This document shows, one piece after another, positions 1 to 7,278 of a DNA stretch of 64,000 nucleotides. Each line of letters begins with the position of its first letter. Position 1 is the stretch's first letter. The stretch spans positions 3,175,501 to 3,239,500 of the forward strand of contig NZ_LN681225.1 of NCBI RefSeq assembly GCF_000953655.1, in the 5' to 3' direction. The stretch comes from Legionella hackeliae (GTDB lineage: Bacteria; Pseudomonadota; Gammaproteobacteria; Legionellales; Legionellaceae). The notes under the pieces are model-generated. The model saw only the letters and a list, made by a program, of their open reading frames with translations. It had not been told where the DNA came from and searched no databases. Both the position numbers and the translations under genes were made by a program.

Positions 1-2
1 AA

Positions 3-1625
3 GATGCTAATGGCTTTACGCCTTTACGAAAAGCTATTCATGTACAAGGCTATAGTTCAACCGCTGAATCCTTGTTGCAACATGGCGCAGATTTTACTAT
101 CGCTGATCAAAAAGGAATTACACCATTTATCGCGACTATTATCGAAAAAAAATCGCAGATCACCCAGCAATTAATCACAATGAAAGCGAATGTGAATGAA
201 TATTCCCCGCCCTTTCGATGCTACCCAATTCATTTAGCACTTGATCCACAATATTATGATTTTACTATCGTAAAACATTTAGTTGCCGCGGATGCTTCTT
301 TACTTCGCAAAAATGAGGATGGGAAGAATGCATTTGATATTGTTAAAGCGAATATGGATAAATACAGTCATTACGGCTTCAAGTCCGTGTTTTGCAGGTT
401 TTTCGAGCCCCGTAAATACAATAATGGCGTAACAGATTATGGAGTTTACGAGACCGTCTTAGATATTCCCCATCTACAGGCTGAAAAAGGTATTTATGGT
501 TTAGAACGATTAATCCGTTATAGAACTCCATTCCTGCCAGTAGGCCAAGGTCAATTAGAAACATCCGACATTTTAAGACATCCGGGAATAGAAATAGTTG
601 CTCAGCTATTAATGCAGATAACCAGAAAAAGTCTGGAAGAAGAATTTTGTTATCTACTGCGCATCAATTTGATTCAAGATTTTTTGCCGTTATGGCAATT
701 ATTGCTCGATTTAAAACAACCCAAATTACAAAAACTTCTCATCGCGTATGTCAAAAATGAGGGTAATACCAAAATGCTCCATGACATGTTACGTATAGCA
801 ATTATTGATAGCGATGTCGAAATGGTCACTTTTTTATTACAAGATAACGATCTGCAAAAAATGATCAATGATAACGATTCACAGGGCAAAACTATGTTAC
901 ATGACGCGATATTAAATATCGAAATCCATTCCCAAGAAATCAATACGCGGCGTGTCACTGAGAATTACAAATATATAAGGCCTAAAAAACCCATTAAAAA
1001 ACCAGGAAAAGTTGGCATTCAAGATACAGCGAAAACTATCGAATTGTTAGTAGGCTATGGTGCTGATGTTAATGTTTCTTACCTGGGGAAATTACCACTG
1101 CTCTATGCTACCAGTGTAAGTCGATTTTTAATGACAGATGCAGTCGCTGATATCGTTTCCACATTGCTTAAAGCCCAAGCTAAAATAGAACCTGTCTGGG
1201 ATTTATTATTTGATTGGATGACTAGTGATAAAATCAAATATTGCTATTGTAAATTTTTTATCGAACAAGAGCAGTGGGAAAATTTATTTCTGGTCATTAA
1301 CCAACACCACTTTAATTTTAATCCTGTTAGTTTGTACTTAAATCTAAAAGAAATGCAAAATTTTGCTCAAGCCCTTACAAAACAACCCCAATCTTCTAAA
1401 TTAATTAAAATCCAAGAAGAGTTAGCGACGCTATACCAAATAAATTGGCAGCGACATACTCTAACAGAGCAAATAATCACCGGTAAATATCAAGATGTAG
1501 AAGGATATGCTTGTCGAGAAAAGTTGAAGGCTATTGGGGCTAGCAACAATTGGACTGGTTTATTTAAACATACCACCAGTGAGGCAATACTATTAGTGAG
1601 TAATGAGACTTTGTATCGGCTTTAA
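3..1625 (+). CDS. Ankyrin-repeat protein, 5' end outside the window (candidate Dot/Icm effector)
   Basis: The frame is open from base 3 with no start in view, so the gene is cut by the left edge. The first ~120 residues contain recognisable ankyrin-repeat pieces: DANGFTPL, then a helix ending in LLQHGADFTIADQKGITPF, followed by diverging copies. Another repeat-like segment near base 1040 reads ELLVGYGADVNV. The last ~200 residues match no family I recognise and are probably helical. Ankyrin proteins of Legionella are often Dot/Icm substrates that bind host proteins; that role is inferred here from family and genus only. An in-frame TTG at 72 is not a credible start because ankyrin sequence continues upstream of it. 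No terminator is visible after the stop. Confidence 0.85.
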   Translation, partial: DANGFTPLRKAIHVQGYSSTAESLLQHGADFTIADQKGITPFIATIIEKKSQITQQLITMKANVNEYSPPFRCYPIHLALDPQYYDFTIVKHLVAADASLLRKNEDGKNAFDIVKANMDKYSHYGFKSVFCRFFEPRKYNNGVTDYGVYETVLDIPHLQAEKGIYGLERLIRYRTPFLPVGQGQLETSDILRHPGIEIVAQLLMQITRKSLEEEFCYLLRINLIQDFLPLWQLLLDLKQPKLQKLLIAYVKNEGNTKMLHDMLRIAIIDSDVEMVTFLLQDNDLQKMINDNDSQGKTMLHDAILNIEIHSQEINTRRVTENYKYIRPKKPIKKPGKVGIQDTAKTIELLVGYGADVNVSYLGKLPLLYATSVSRFLMTDAVADIVSTLLKAQAKIEPVWDLLFDWMTSDKIKYCYCKFFIEQEQWENLFLVINQHHFNFNPVSLYLNLKEMQNFAQALTKQPQSSKLIKIQEELATLYQINWQRHTLTEQIITGKYQDVEGYACREKLKAIGASNNWTGLFKHTTSEAILLVSNETLYRL

Positions 1626-1777
1626 GGAGTCAATAAAATAGGACTGCTTACAGGTATTACCGCAAATTTCTCTTTCTCTGAGGCATTATAATTTCTCACA
1701 AACCTGATACACCTCACTTTTACATGAAAGCTAGATTCCCAGAGTTTGCTGACTGACCTTTCTTAATGGCAAACGTA

Positions 1778-1957
1778 TTACCACTCTATTTTATTATTTT
1801 CCCAATCTAGAGGAGGTTTTGGTCCTGGATGGTTCTCTACGGGAGTAGAAATAATAGGTGTTCTAACAATTGTAACTTTGTTTCCACCAGAAATTTTATT
1901 CAACTTTGATTTTGATATTTTTTTTGCTTTATCTTTATCTGAATTTTTTTTCATCAT
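1778..1957 (-). CDS. Small peptide precursor with a canonical double-glycine leader
   Basis: A 59-residue ORF starts at ATG 1957, with an AGGTG ribosome site 5 nt upstream. The first 25 residues are Lys/Ser-rich and end in KLNKISGG. Counting back from the second Gly, positions -1 and -2 are Gly, -4 is Ile, -7 is Leu and -12 is Ile, which is the spacing of leaders cut by C39-peptidase ABC transporters (bacteriocins, microcins, competence peptides). The predicted 34-residue core is rich in Pro, Val and Ile, has no Cys, contains PGPKPPLDW and ends in Trp. No transporter or immunity gene is adjacent. A CTATACT -10 element lies just upstream. The function is not known; the leader call rests on pattern only. 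Confidence 0.6.
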   Translation of the reverse strand: MMKKNSDKDKAKKISKSKLNKISGGNKVTIVRTPIISTPVENHPGPKPPLDWENNKIEW

Positions 1958-1985
1958 TTAGCACCTAAAAGAATCATTTTTTTTC

Positions 1986-1992
1986 AGTATAG
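1986..1992 (-). promoter_or_regulatory. Sigma-S-type -10 element for the double-glycine peptide gene
   Basis: On the minus strand the bases read GCTATACTG, an exact match to the CTATACT core favoured by RpoS. It would start a transcript about 22 nt before the ATG at 1957. I see no good -35 hexamer at 16-18 bp, which is also typical of RpoS promoters. Confidence 0.4.
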
Positions 1993-2114
1993 CTTACTTT
2001 AATAAATAAATGTGATAGATACTAATATGGACCGGTCAAGGTACAAGCTGATTGTTAAAAAGTGAGCAAGCGGTTGATTATGTAGAAAGAACCAGCAAAG
2101 ACAATCTATCTTTT

Positions 2115-3011
2115 TTAGGTCTTTTTTTGCGCCAATAAGATACCAAACAAACCGGGAATGTGTCTGCCTGCTTTATCCTTCTTGTGCAGATGACCTGTCG
2201 TTTCTTTATACTCTAAAATAGACCAGCCGCTATCTTGATAAACATGATAAAGCTCGTCTTGTTGTGGAAGAAAGGTGAATATATTTGGGAGTGAATAAAG
2301 TTCTGATTGAACAGGAAATACTAAAAAATGATAACCATTTTTCTTTGTGATCTCTTGAAGTTCAGCCAATAATGACGGTATGCGTCGCGCATTTAAGAAC
2401 TGCAAAGAAACCGTTGCAAGAACAAAATCATAGTGGGCAGATTCAAGTTCCAAGGGCTTATTTAAGTCGTATAATATTGTATTAATCCCCGGCAACGCTT
2501 CTTTTTCAACGATATCGTGGATAGTTTTCAGTGCAGATTGACTGTGATCAATCCCGGTTACTCGATGCCCCATTTTTGCTAAGTACAGCAAGTTTCTGCC
2601 AGACCCACAGCCAACATCCAAAATAGTTAGGTTTTGTAAATGGCCTAAATAAGTCTCGTAGACATAGACTAAATCGCTATGCACAGCCCCTAAACCGTAT
2701 TTCTTGTTAAAATAACGAAGGGGTATGCAATAAAACTCTAAAGTTGCATTAAATGTTTCACTCACTGGAACCACTTTGTGCCATATGGCAGGAGGAATAA
2801 GAAGTTGAGGATGTTTTTTATCAAGTCTAATCCGTGACTGCTCTTCTCCCTGACCATTCATAAATACAAAATCAATTTCTCCTTCGTGCAAGGAAAGCTT
2901 TCCCCAGGTTCCCTCTTTTGTACTGTGTTTTTCAAGGAAAAACTTCAGTTTTCCCTGACTATGAATTTCCGTTTGTTTATAACATAGCAAGCCATTGTAC
3001 CCTGTTGTCAT
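2115..3011 (-). CDS. tehB: TehB-like SAM-dependent methyltransferase with N-terminal cupin-like domain
   Basis: The 298-residue length and domain order fit the long form of TehB: an N-terminal DUF1971/cupin-like domain (residues ~1-100), then a class I methyltransferase domain. SAM-binding motif I is ILDVGCGSG at residues 130-138, with an acidic residue ending the next strand (VTGID). TehB proteins methylate tellurite or related oxyanions and small thiols in the cytoplasm. Here the substrate is inferred from the family and need not be tellurite. The gene stands alone, with map downstream on the same strand. AAGGA lies 11 nt before the ATG, a little far. Confidence 0.85.
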   Translation of the reverse strand: MTTGYNGLLCYKQTEIHSQGKLKFFLEKHSTKEGTWGKLSLHEGEIDFVFMNGQGEEQSRIRLDKKHPQLLIPPAIWHKVVPVSETFNATLEFYCIPLRYFNKKYGLGAVHSDLVYVYETYLGHLQNLTILDVGCGSGRNLLYLAKMGHRVTGIDHSQSALKTIHDIVEKEALPGINTILYDLNKPLELESAHYDFVLATVSLQFLNARRIPSLLAELQEITKKNGYHFLVFPVQSELYSLPNIFTFLPQQDELYHVYQDSGWSILEYKETTGHLHKKDKAGRHIPGLFGILLAQKKT

Positions 3012-3078
3012 GGTAACTTATTCCTTGATTTGCCCACCGCTTAAGGGAATACCTCATATATTCTTTCTTACACCTTTA

Positions 3079-3846
3079 TTAAATAACTATATGCTCATCT
3101 GGTCTTAGAGTAAGCACCTCATACCCACTGCTTGTGACTAAAATTGTATGTTCCCATTGTGCAGATAATTTATGGTCCTTCGTGACAACAGTCCATCCAT
3201 CCCCTAAAGTTTTGATGTCCTTACTCCCCAAATTGATCATTGGCTCAATAGTAAAGGTCATTCCAGCCTGTAGTTGTAAACCCGTATTGGGTTTTCCAAA
3301 ATGCATAACATCGGGTTTCTCCCACATTGTTTTACCAATCCCATGCCCCCCAAATTCACGAACAACAGAATATCGATTTTTTTCAGCATGCTCCTGGATA
3401 ATACTTCCTATATCTCCAAGTCGAATACCAGGACGAACGATATCAATGGCTTTATAAAGACATTCTTGAGTAATCTTCACCAGCTTTTTAGCAAAGGGGC
3501 TGACATTGCCGACTAAAAACATTTTACTTGTATCACCAATATATCCATCTTTTTGTACTGTAACGTCAATATTAAGAATGTCCCCGTCTTTAATAATTTT
3601 ATCAGAGGGTATTCCATGACAGACAACATGATTGATGGATGTGCAAATGCACGCCGGAAATCCATAGTGATTTAAGGTCGAAGGAATTGCATTTAAGTCT
3701 TCAATAATATATTTACGACATCTTTGTTCAAGCTCATGCGTACTTACACCCGCAACTACATAAGGCTCAATCATATGAAGTACTAATGCCGCCAAGTTTC
3801 CGGCTACTCGCATTTTTTCTATTTCTTCAGGCGTCTTCACTAACAT
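3079..3846 (-). CDS. map: Type I methionine aminopeptidase
   Basis: It removes the initiator Met from nascent proteins. The family metal ligands are visible in order: Asp in LNIDVTV, Asp in GYIGDTS, His in GGHGIG, Glu in TIEPM and Glu in WEHTI, along with the substrate His in VVCHGIP. I chose ATG 3846 (MLVKTPEEIEKM) because AGGTG lies 9 nt upstream; the ATG at 3858 is too close to it. The start lies inside the end of the ParD-like gene, a 20-nt overlap in another frame that suggests translational coupling. The chromosome probably has another map elsewhere near rpsB, which would make this an accessory copy; that cannot be tested here. Confidence 0.93.
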   Translation of the reverse strand: MLVKTPEEIEKMRVAGNLAALVLHMIEPYVVAGVSTHELEQRCRKYIIEDLNAIPSTLNHYGFPACICTSINHVVCHGIPSDKIIKDGDILNIDVTVQKDGYIGDTSKMFLVGNVSPFAKKLVKITQECLYKAIDIVRPGIRLGDIGSIIQEHAEKNRYSVVREFGGHGIGKTMWEKPDVMHFGKPNTGLQLQAGMTFTIEPMINLGSKDIKTLGDGWTVVTKDHKLSAQWEHTILVTSSGYEVLTLRPDEHIVI

Positions 3847-4039
3847 AATGCATTTCACCTAATGAGGCTTGATTTACCATAATTTTAAGAATTTCAGGAT
3901 AAGTGATGGTAGGATTCTCTTCTGCCAATTTCCCTACCCGAATCCAATACTCCGCTTGTGAATTTATTGAGCGACTCATAGCTCTAGCCATTAGTTTTGT
4001 TGCCTCATGTAATTCATCAGATATTTTTACGATGCCCAT
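3827..4039 (-). CDS. ParD-like antitoxin-family protein
   Basis: This 70-residue protein has the ParD_like pattern: a basic N-terminal ribbon (MGIVKISDELHEA) followed by helices with SRSINSQAEYWIRVGKLAEENP. Such proteins are usually ribbon-helix-helix DNA binders. No toxin is adjacent; the partner is map, whose start overlaps its 3' end. The ribosome site AGGAGGAG sits 3 nt before the ATG and is the strongest in the neighbourhood. It may regulate the pair through the palindrome just upstream. Whether it acts as an antitoxin is unknown, since a ParD-like gene beside map without a toxin is a recurrent arrangement. Confidence 0.8.
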   Translation of the reverse strand: MGIVKISDELHEATKLMARAMSRSINSQAEYWIRVGKLAEENPTITYPEILKIMVNQASLGEMHYVSEDA

Positions 4040-4087
4040 AGACTCCTCCTAAAACGCGCATAATATGCTATTTTGAAGTAAAATGAA

Positions 4088-4101
4088 ATGATATGTATCA
4101 T
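4088..4101. promoter_or_regulatory. Palindrome ATGATA-TG-TATCAT, possible ParD-like operator
   Basis: Perfect 6-bp arms surround a 2-bp centre, 49 bp upstream of the ParD-like start codon. RHH antitoxins usually bind short palindromes in their own promoters. The assignment is inference from position; AT-rich palindromes also arise by chance. Confidence 0.35.
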
Positions 4102-4149
4102 AATGTATTCTTTTCAATGATATGGGGTTTTCTTATACTAGAGAATTAA

Positions 4150-4179
4150 TTGTGATTTTTTTGAACAGAATGCTACAAT
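4150..4179 (+). promoter_or_regulatory. Promoter of the split lyase-like gene
   Basis: TTGTGA (4150-4155) and TACAAT (4174-4179) are separated by 18 bp, a fair sigma-70 match. The expected transcription start is near 4186, about 20 nt before the ATG at 4207, which has no clear Shine-Dalgarno. Confidence 0.5.
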
Positions 4180-4206
4180 TTCTCATGCTGTCTTGAAAAC
4201 GCTTCC

Positions 4207-4701
4207 ATGAGATATACTGATTTAATTGATCCTGATTACGTGATTTCTTCTAACAGTAATCTGTGTAAAAAATATACCATTAAGAGATATTTAACTGACA
4301 TATCCTATTTTATAAATTTTCGTCCATGGCAAATACCAAATAGGGTCTATAGAAAACTTTATACCAATTGGAAAGCACGCGTTAGCGTCCATCAAGAAGA
4401 CATGAATCAGGCCTGGGAAATAATCCTCCCTTTGCTTGCTCAAGAAAATATGTGTTTCAAAGTAGCCAACCTTAATGTAATTGAAAAATTTAAACAGGGT
4501 AGACAGGACAGACTCGAGCATCTTCTTGAAGAACATAAGCGGTTTTTACAGAATCAGAACTCTCCAAATCTAAAGTTTTTAAGAAAGACTTTTCATAAAA
4601 TATATCAAGAAATAGATTCATACCGCCGTAGCGAATGGCGATTCATTTCTTTCATACAAACTTACCTAAATTACGTAGTTTCTTTTTCCAATACTCTTTA
4701 A
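4207..4701 (+). CDS. N-terminal half of a split OspF/SpvC-like (phosphothreonine lyase fold) protein
   Basis: Residues ~56-100 resemble the start of the SpvC/OspF catalytic domain: KARVSVHQEDMNQAW aligns by eye to the SpvC stretch beginning KFHISV, and FKVANLNVIEKF to KVTDMEKV. The lysine of FKVAN would be the catalytic Lys, while the His of KFHISV is Arg here. After EKFKQGRQ the similarity stops. The remaining ~60 residues are basic and helical and unlike the family. The natural continuation (MQFTIYIS...) appears about 290 bp downstream in the next ORF. The 164-residue product may be a truncated relic, or a shortened effector with a foreign tail. OspF-type enzymes beta-eliminate phosphate from phosphothreonine in host MAP kinases; activity here is doubtful. 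Confidence 0.5.
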   Translation: MRYTDLIDPDYVISSNSNLCKKYTIKRYLTDISYFINFRPWQIPNRVYRKLYTNWKARVSVHQEDMNQAWEIILPLLAQENMCFKVANLNVIEKFKQGRQDRLEHLLEEHKRFLQNQNSPNLKFLRKTFHKIYQEIDSYRRSEWRFISFIQTYLNYVVSFSNTL

Positions 4702-4799
4702 ATAGAGACGAGCTATTTATTTATACAAAAAATATCTATGAGAACCTCATCGATTTTAGAAAACAAAAAGTAAAAAACAGCTTACGATTCTAGGAAGGA

Positions 4800-5369
4800 A
4801 TGCAGTTTACTATCTATATTTCTCCTGGATTTGAAAAGGAGTGTCAGAAAACTTTGGAAAAAATAGAAGAACATTTACTAAACGCTAAAATTAGACCAGG
4901 AATAATTTTCCCCACCGATAGACAACTCGGGATTTATAGTTCAATTCGCCATCCCGGTAAATGGTATTATCATAAAGCCACTGATGTTAATTTGGAGACC
5001 TATAATCCGGGTAATATCGACGACCCATTTAGTTTTTTTAAAACACTACCTGCTGAAAAAATAATGCACGAGGACGAAATACAAACATTTCTTCAGCATA
5101 AAGACAGTGCTGAACTTATAGTATCAGCACTTACAACAAAACAATTCATTGCCCCTTCTCAATTAAAAGCCCTTGCTATGCATAAAGAGAGTGTTGTGAA
5201 ACACATACAAACATTATCTTTGAAGAGAAAAAAAGAATTAATAACTGATTGTTTAGATAAATCCTCAAACTTAGGAAAATTTTTTAGAATTAAACGCGGT
5301 ATCTTTAATCTAAAACCAGGCCATGGATCATTAAAACAATTAGAAAATATTCGGTTAACAATTAGTTAA
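4800..5369 (+). CDS. C-terminal half of the split OspF/SpvC-like protein
   Basis: The 189-residue ORF opens abruptly with MQFTIYISPGF, which aligns by eye to the SpvC stretch AQFTLYIKP. Next come a helix and IRPG, like the part of SpvC before its C-terminal substrate-binding region, then IRHPGKWYYH. Residues ~90-189 are lysine-rich and helical with no family assigned. AGGAAGGA directly precedes the ATG, so the fragment could be translated alone. An in-frame TAG three codons upstream blocks readthrough. Read with 4207-4701, this looks like one gene interrupted by ~290 bp. Whether the two pieces form a split enzyme or are decaying is not decidable from sequence. Confidence 0.5.
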   Translation: MQFTIYISPGFEKECQKTLEKIEEHLLNAKIRPGIIFPTDRQLGIYSSIRHPGKWYYHKATDVNLETYNPGNIDDPFSFFKTLPAEKIMHEDEIQTFLQHKDSAELIVSALTTKQFIAPSQLKALAMHKESVVKHIQTLSLKRKKELITDCLDKSSNLGKFFRIKRGIFNLKPGHGSLKQLENIRLTIS

Positions 5370-5619
5370 TTAAGCGTAGATTCTGCCTTTACTTAGTATT
5401 TTCCATAATGTAGCTATATCCACTCGGGAATCTTCAATCACACATTAAAAGGAACCAAGCTGTAGAAATGTGCATAAGTTTATCCATTAAAACTAAGCTT
5501 TTATCCAAATAAAAGAGTGAAATAATTTTTCATTCATTGACAAGAAATCCAATGCTCGCTTAGCATAGCTGCAATCCGAAAAGCAGGTAAGTATCCACCG
5601 ATTTTCTGGATCTATAGAT

Positions 5620-5692
5620 GGCTCGGGGTGCCGGTAACGGCTGAGAAATACCCGTCGAACTTGAACTGGTTAATACCAGCGTAAGGATTGCC
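5620..5692 (+). promoter_or_regulatory. TPP (thi-box) riboswitch
   Basis: The conserved TPP aptamer segments are all present in order: CTCGGGGTGCC, CTGAGA, ATACCC, GAACTTGAACTGGTTAATACC and AGCGTAAGGA, closed by a GGC/GCC P1 pairing. It lies 71 nt upstream of thi5. In the expression platform, TTGCCA (5724-5729) can pair with TGGCAA (5758-5763), looping out the AAGGAG ribosome site at 5749-5754. Control of translation initiation is therefore likely; that mechanism is inferred. Confidence 0.95.
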
Positions 5693-5763
5693 TTGAAATC
5701 ACGCATCTACTGCTGTGTGCCTTTTGCCATCTCACATTTTTAATTATTAAGGAGACTTGGCAA

Positions 5764-6702
5764 ATGCATCAGCTTCATTCTAGAACCACATTATTATTAA
5801 ATTGGTATGCAAATCCCTATCATACACCGCTTTTTGTAGCCCAAGCGCTAGGTTATTACAAAGACGAGGGTATTCATTTAGCTATTTTAGAACCTAATGA
5901 TCCCAGTGATGTGACTGAAATTGTTGGTTTGGGGCAGGTCGATTTTGGGGTCAAAGCAATGATTCATACGGTAGTTGCTCGCGCCAAAGGCTACCCGGTA
6001 AGTTCCATTGGGACTCTTCTTGATGAGCCACCCACAGGGCTAATCGCTTTAAAATCGAGCGGGATAAAAACTTTTTATGATATTGTCGGTAAGCGGGTTG
6101 GATATATTGGTGAATTCGGTAAGAAGATTATTGATGATTTGGCAACACTTGCCGGCATTGATGCTGGTAGTTATGAAACAGTACGCATTGGCATGAATCT
6201 TAGTGATGCAATTTGTCGTCAGAAAGTAGACATTGGAGTGGGTTTCATTAATTTTCAACGTGTGGAATTGGACTATTTAAAAGGAGAGACCATTTTTTTA
6301 CGGCTTGATCAATTAGCAGGCCTGGGTTGCTGTTGTTTTTGCTCTGTTCAGTTTATTGTCCCTGATGCTACCTTGAAAAATCCTGAGTTGGTTAAAGGAT
6401 TTCTCAAAGCTACATCGCGTGGCATGGCCTATACCCTGGAAAACCCTGACGAAGCGTTTGAATTGCTGTGCGAACAAAAACCACAATTGGCCAGTGAAAT
6501 GTATCGCAAAATTTTCTTAAGGACATTGCCTTTTTTCTCGCGATCTTTAATGAATGTCGAGCGCGATTGGGCAAAGGTAGCACGTTATGCACAGCATTTA
6601 GCAGTCATTGATAAGCAGTTTCCTCTGAATGAATGCTACACGAATGATTATCTACCTGAGGCTCCTTTTAGCGAGATTAATCCTATCGCTTGCTGTATTT
6701 AG
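5764..6702 (+). CDS. thi5: Thi5/NMT1-type HMP-P synthase (thiamine pyrimidine biosynthesis)
   Basis: This belongs to the Thi5/NMT1 family, in which the protein itself supplies an active-site His that, with PLP, is converted to HMP-P, so each molecule works once. Diagnostic residues are present: the iron-binding CCCFC at 189-193, and K64 followed four residues later by H68, the same spacing as the yeast PLP lysine and donor histidine. EPNDPSD near residue 43 is also family-typical. There is no signal peptide, which argues against a periplasmic ABC binding protein despite the shared fold. L. pneumophila has a characterised orthologue. The TPP riboswitch upstream supports the thiamine role. The ribosome site is AAGGAG, 9 nt before ATG. 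Confidence 0.92.
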   Translation: MHQLHSRTTLLLNWYANPYHTPLFVAQALGYYKDEGIHLAILEPNDPSDVTEIVGLGQVDFGVKAMIHTVVARAKGYPVSSIGTLLDEPPTGLIALKSSGIKTFYDIVGKRVGYIGEFGKKIIDDLATLAGIDAGSYETVRIGMNLSDAICRQKVDIGVGFINFQRVELDYLKGETIFLRLDQLAGLGCCCFCSVQFIVPDATLKNPELVKGFLKATSRGMAYTLENPDEAFELLCEQKPQLASEMYRKIFLRTLPFFSRSLMNVERDWAKVARYAQHLAVIDKQFPLNECYTNDYLPEAPFSEINPIACCI

Positions 6703-6783
6703 ATAAAAGACATTGTTTCCCGCATATTGGTATGTAGTTTGCTAAACTAACAGTAAAAGCAAAAGCATGGATTGGGGGATACT

Positions 6784-7278
6784 ATGAAGCAATTGATTTT
6801 GCATCCCACCGAAATCAGTCAATGGCATGCGCTGGTTAATGAAGCGCAAGCCACTACACAGCTGGTTCTCAACGAAAATACAGAGAGTTATCTGGTATTT
6901 TTGCTGATGAGGTTTTCTCAAGGACCAAGACTGATTGAATCCGTTATTGCCTTGGATTTCCTGGAATCAATGAATAATCCGCGTCGACAAGTTGAGTTAT
7001 TAAAAGATGTGGGAGACAAAAGTCTATTGTTCTGCGGGCTTTTCCCGGGTATTGCCAAAAAGCGTCACGTTAGCCTTGACTATTTTGCCGATATTGGTCA
7101 AGCGGCCTATCTTACGGTTGGAGAGCTCTACGAGAGACAGACCGGTGATTTGTATTTTCAGTTAAGTGCCCAATTTCTTTCTCTGCAACAAATACTGCGA
7201 GCAATGCGCGGAGAGTTCTTTGAGGCTTCATCATTAAATAGCATTGTATTATCAAAATTTGATTCACCCTTACAATGA
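6784..7278 (+). CDS. Conserved hypothetical protein downstream of thi5
   Basis: A 164-residue cytoplasmic, helix-rich protein with no signal peptide, membrane segment or motif I can assign. I start it at ATG 6784 because GGGGG lies 5 nt upstream; an in-frame TTG at 6772 has no ribosome site. It follows thi5 by 81 nt on the same strand, so it may be read from the same transcript, but nothing in it indicates a thiamine enzyme. Its last 9 nt overlap the end of the convergent capA-like gene. Confidence 0.75.
   Translation: MKQLILHPTEISQWHALVNEAQATTQLVLNENTESYLVFLLMRFSQGPRLIESVIALDFLESMNNPRRQVELLKDVGDKSLLFCGLFPGIAKKRHVSLDYFADIGQAAYLTVGELYERQTGDLYFQLSAQFLSLQQILRAMRGEFFEASSLNSIVLSKFDSPLQ

Noticed and set aside
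5764-6702. Periplasmic ABC substrate-binding protein
   Set aside because: No signal peptide; the CCCFC motif and Lys/His spacing identify the Thi5 enzyme rather than a ThiY-like binding protein.
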